Positions 62,949 to 64,000 of a stretch of DNA of 64,000 bases are shown one piece after another. The notes under the pieces were generated by a model, which worked only from the letters and a program-made list of their open reading frames with translations, was not told the DNA's origin and searched no databases. Source of the stretch: Bifidobacterium choerinum. Its GTDB lineage: Bacteria; Actinomycetota; Actinomycetes; Actinomycetales; Bifidobacteriaceae. How positions within the stretch are numbered: the stretch's first letter is position 1; the number at the start of each line of letters is the position of its first letter. A program made the translations under genes and the position numbers. Location of the stretch: positions 1-64,000 of the forward strand of contig NZ_JGYU01000010.1 of assembly GCF_000741135.1 (NCBI RefSeq). The letters run 5' to 3'.

Positions 62949-64000
62949 TCAGTGCGCGCCGCCCTCCATCGATTCCATGTCGGCGGCGATGTCGGCGACG
63001 ACCGGGACGATCATCGGCTTGCGGTGCAGTTCGCGCGCGACCCAGCCGCCGAGCGTGCGGCGCATGATCTGCTGCAGCTTGTGGACGTCCTTCGTGCCGG
63101 TCATCATCGCGTCGCGCAGCTGCTCGACGATCTGGTGGCGCACCTTCTCGAACTCCTTCTCGTCCTCGGCGACGGCGTTGAGATACACCTTCGGGCCGGA
63201 GACGACCTCGGCGGCGTCCGTGTCGACGACGGCGAAGCACGAGACGAAGCCCTCGGATCCGAGGATGCGACGCTTCTCGAGCTCCTCGTCGGTCAGTTCG
63301 CCGACCGAGTTGCCGTCGACGTAGATGTAGCCGCACGGCACCGATCCGACGATCGCGGCCTTGCCGTGGTAGAGGTCGACGACGTCGCCGTCCTCGGCGA
63401 GTACGACGTTGTTCGGGTCGATGCCGGTCTTCACGGCGATCAGGCCGTTGGCGACGATATGGCGGTTCTCGCCGTGGATCGGCATCGCGTTCTTCGGCTT
63501 GACGATGTTGTACATGTACAGCAGCTCGCCTTCGTTGCAGTGGCCGGAGACATGCACAGCCGCGTTGTCGCGGTTGACGACGCGCGCGCCAAGCTGCACA
63601 AGCTTGTTGATGACCTTGTACACGCCGTGCTCGTTGCCCGGAATCAGCGAGCTGGCGAGGATGACGGTGTCGAACTCGTTGATTGTGATGTCGCGGTGGT
63701 TGCCGTCGGCGATGCGTCCGAGCGCGGCCATCGGCTCGCCCTGCGAACCGGTGCACATGTAGACGAGCTTGTTGTCCGGATAGTCCTTCGCCTTCTTCAG
63801 GTCGACGACGGTGTCCTCGGGCAGGTGCAGATAGCCGAGGTCGGCGGCGATCGCCATGTTGCGCACCATCGAACGTCCGACGAAGACGACCTTGCGCCCG
63901 TACTTGTGGGCGGCGTCGACGACCTGCTGCACGCGGTGCACATGGCTCGAGAAGCTCGCGACGATGATCTTGCGCGTCGCCGTCGCGAAGACCTGGTCGA
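62949..64000 (-). CDS. rnj: Ribonuclease J, 3' part
   Basis: The C-terminal 350 residues of a metallo-beta-lactamase/beta-CASP ribonuclease; the gene continues past base 64000. Visible motifs are VFVGRSMVRNMAIAADLGYL, MCTGSQGEPMAALGRIADG, the beta-CASP VHVSGHCNEGEL and PIHGENRHI. The C-terminal domain follows (VAEDEKEFEKVRHQIVEQL). It processes and degrades mRNA and rRNA 5' ends in bacteria without RNase E dominance. The frame is open to the window edge through DQVFATATRKIIVASFSSH. Confidence 0.95.
   Translation of the reverse strand, partial: DQVFATATRKIIVASFSSHVHRVQQVVDAAHKYGRKVVFVGRSMVRNMAIAADLGYLHLPEDTVVDLKKAKDYPDNKLVYMCTGSQGEPMAALGRIADGNHRDITINEFDTVILASSLIPGNEHGVYKVINKLVQLGARVVNRDNAAVHVSGHCNEGELLYMYNIVKPKNAMPIHGENRHIVANGLIAVKTGIDPNNVVLAEDGDVVDLYHGKAAIVGSVPCGYIYVDGNSVGELTDEELEKRRILGSEGFVSCFAVVDTDAAEVVSGPKVYLNAVAEDEKEFEKVRHQIVEQLRDAMMTGTKDVHKLQQIMRRTLGGWVARELHRKPMIVPVVADIAADMESMEGGAH

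Overview
This window is from a high-GC actinobacterium, very probably a Bifidobacterium. The evidence is the 16S rRNA 5' end with a TTGAGAACTCAATAGTGTG-type leader, a translational T-box in front of ileS, a sortase-pilin pair, a type I-E CRISPR repeat, and gene families typical of the genus (C45 Ntn-hydrolase, PepC, a very large BcrAD/BadFG activase-like protein, NrdD/NrdG). Most genes run on the minus strand. Plus-strand exceptions are the three tRNAs, the 35.2 kb membrane protein, xseA-xseB, a DUF4391-like gene, a Gfo/Idh/MocA oxidoreductase and one unknown gene at 49.4 kb.

Layout: 0-1.3 kb, 16S 5' end, its promoter region with a repeated GCGAAC motif, and divergent tRNA-Val and tRNA-Gly genes. 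1.3-5.6 kb, a TetM-like EF-G paralogue, an ArcD-type amino-acid transporter and a lipoprotein. 5.8-9.0 kb, a class C sortase and a pilin gene interrupted by one in-frame amber codon. 9.5-15.1 kb, ileS with a T-box leader, then pspA coupled to a membrane protein. 15.4-18.1 kb, small charged proteins, two of them paralogues, and a GH5 glycosidase lipoprotein. 18.2-24.2 kb, a tyrosine phosphatase and a MarR plus heterodimeric ABC exporter operon with an operator array. 24.6-26.5 kb, a flavin reductase and MsrAB. 26.6-28.5 kb, an orphan type I-E CRISPR array with no cas genes in the window. 28.5-34.7 kb, a glutamate-cysteine ligase family protein and the 1594-residue activase. 35-40.5 kb, a long imperfect inverted repeat, a membrane protein, a degenerate repeat cluster and nrdD-nrdG with NrdR-like boxes. 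40.5-50.8 kb, xseAB, an EEP hydrolase, tRNA-Arg, DUF4391, Ppx/GppA, an aminotransferase, a solitary vsr, an oxidoreductase and an unknown protein. 51-57.5 kb, a peptide-use cluster (C45 hydrolase, PepC, GadC-like antiporter, S10 carboxypeptidase). 57.9-64 kb, def, glmM, pepN and the 3' part of an RNase J gene.

Functional links: the peptidase cluster with the antiporter suggests peptide or amide uptake and turnover linked to amino-acid exchange. NrdD/NrdG supplies dNTPs anaerobically. MarR with its exporter is a self-contained efflux unit. Many genes are followed by long, nearly perfect GC-rich hairpins without a U tract. No complete new defence or mobile system was recognised. The most unusual items are the amber-interrupted pilin, the orphan array with duplicated and overlapping spacers whose last decayed repeat lies inside an ORF, the roughly 160-bp cruciform at 34.9 kb, the GCGAAC array upstream of the rRNA promoter, and the tandem palindromes at 50.9 kb.
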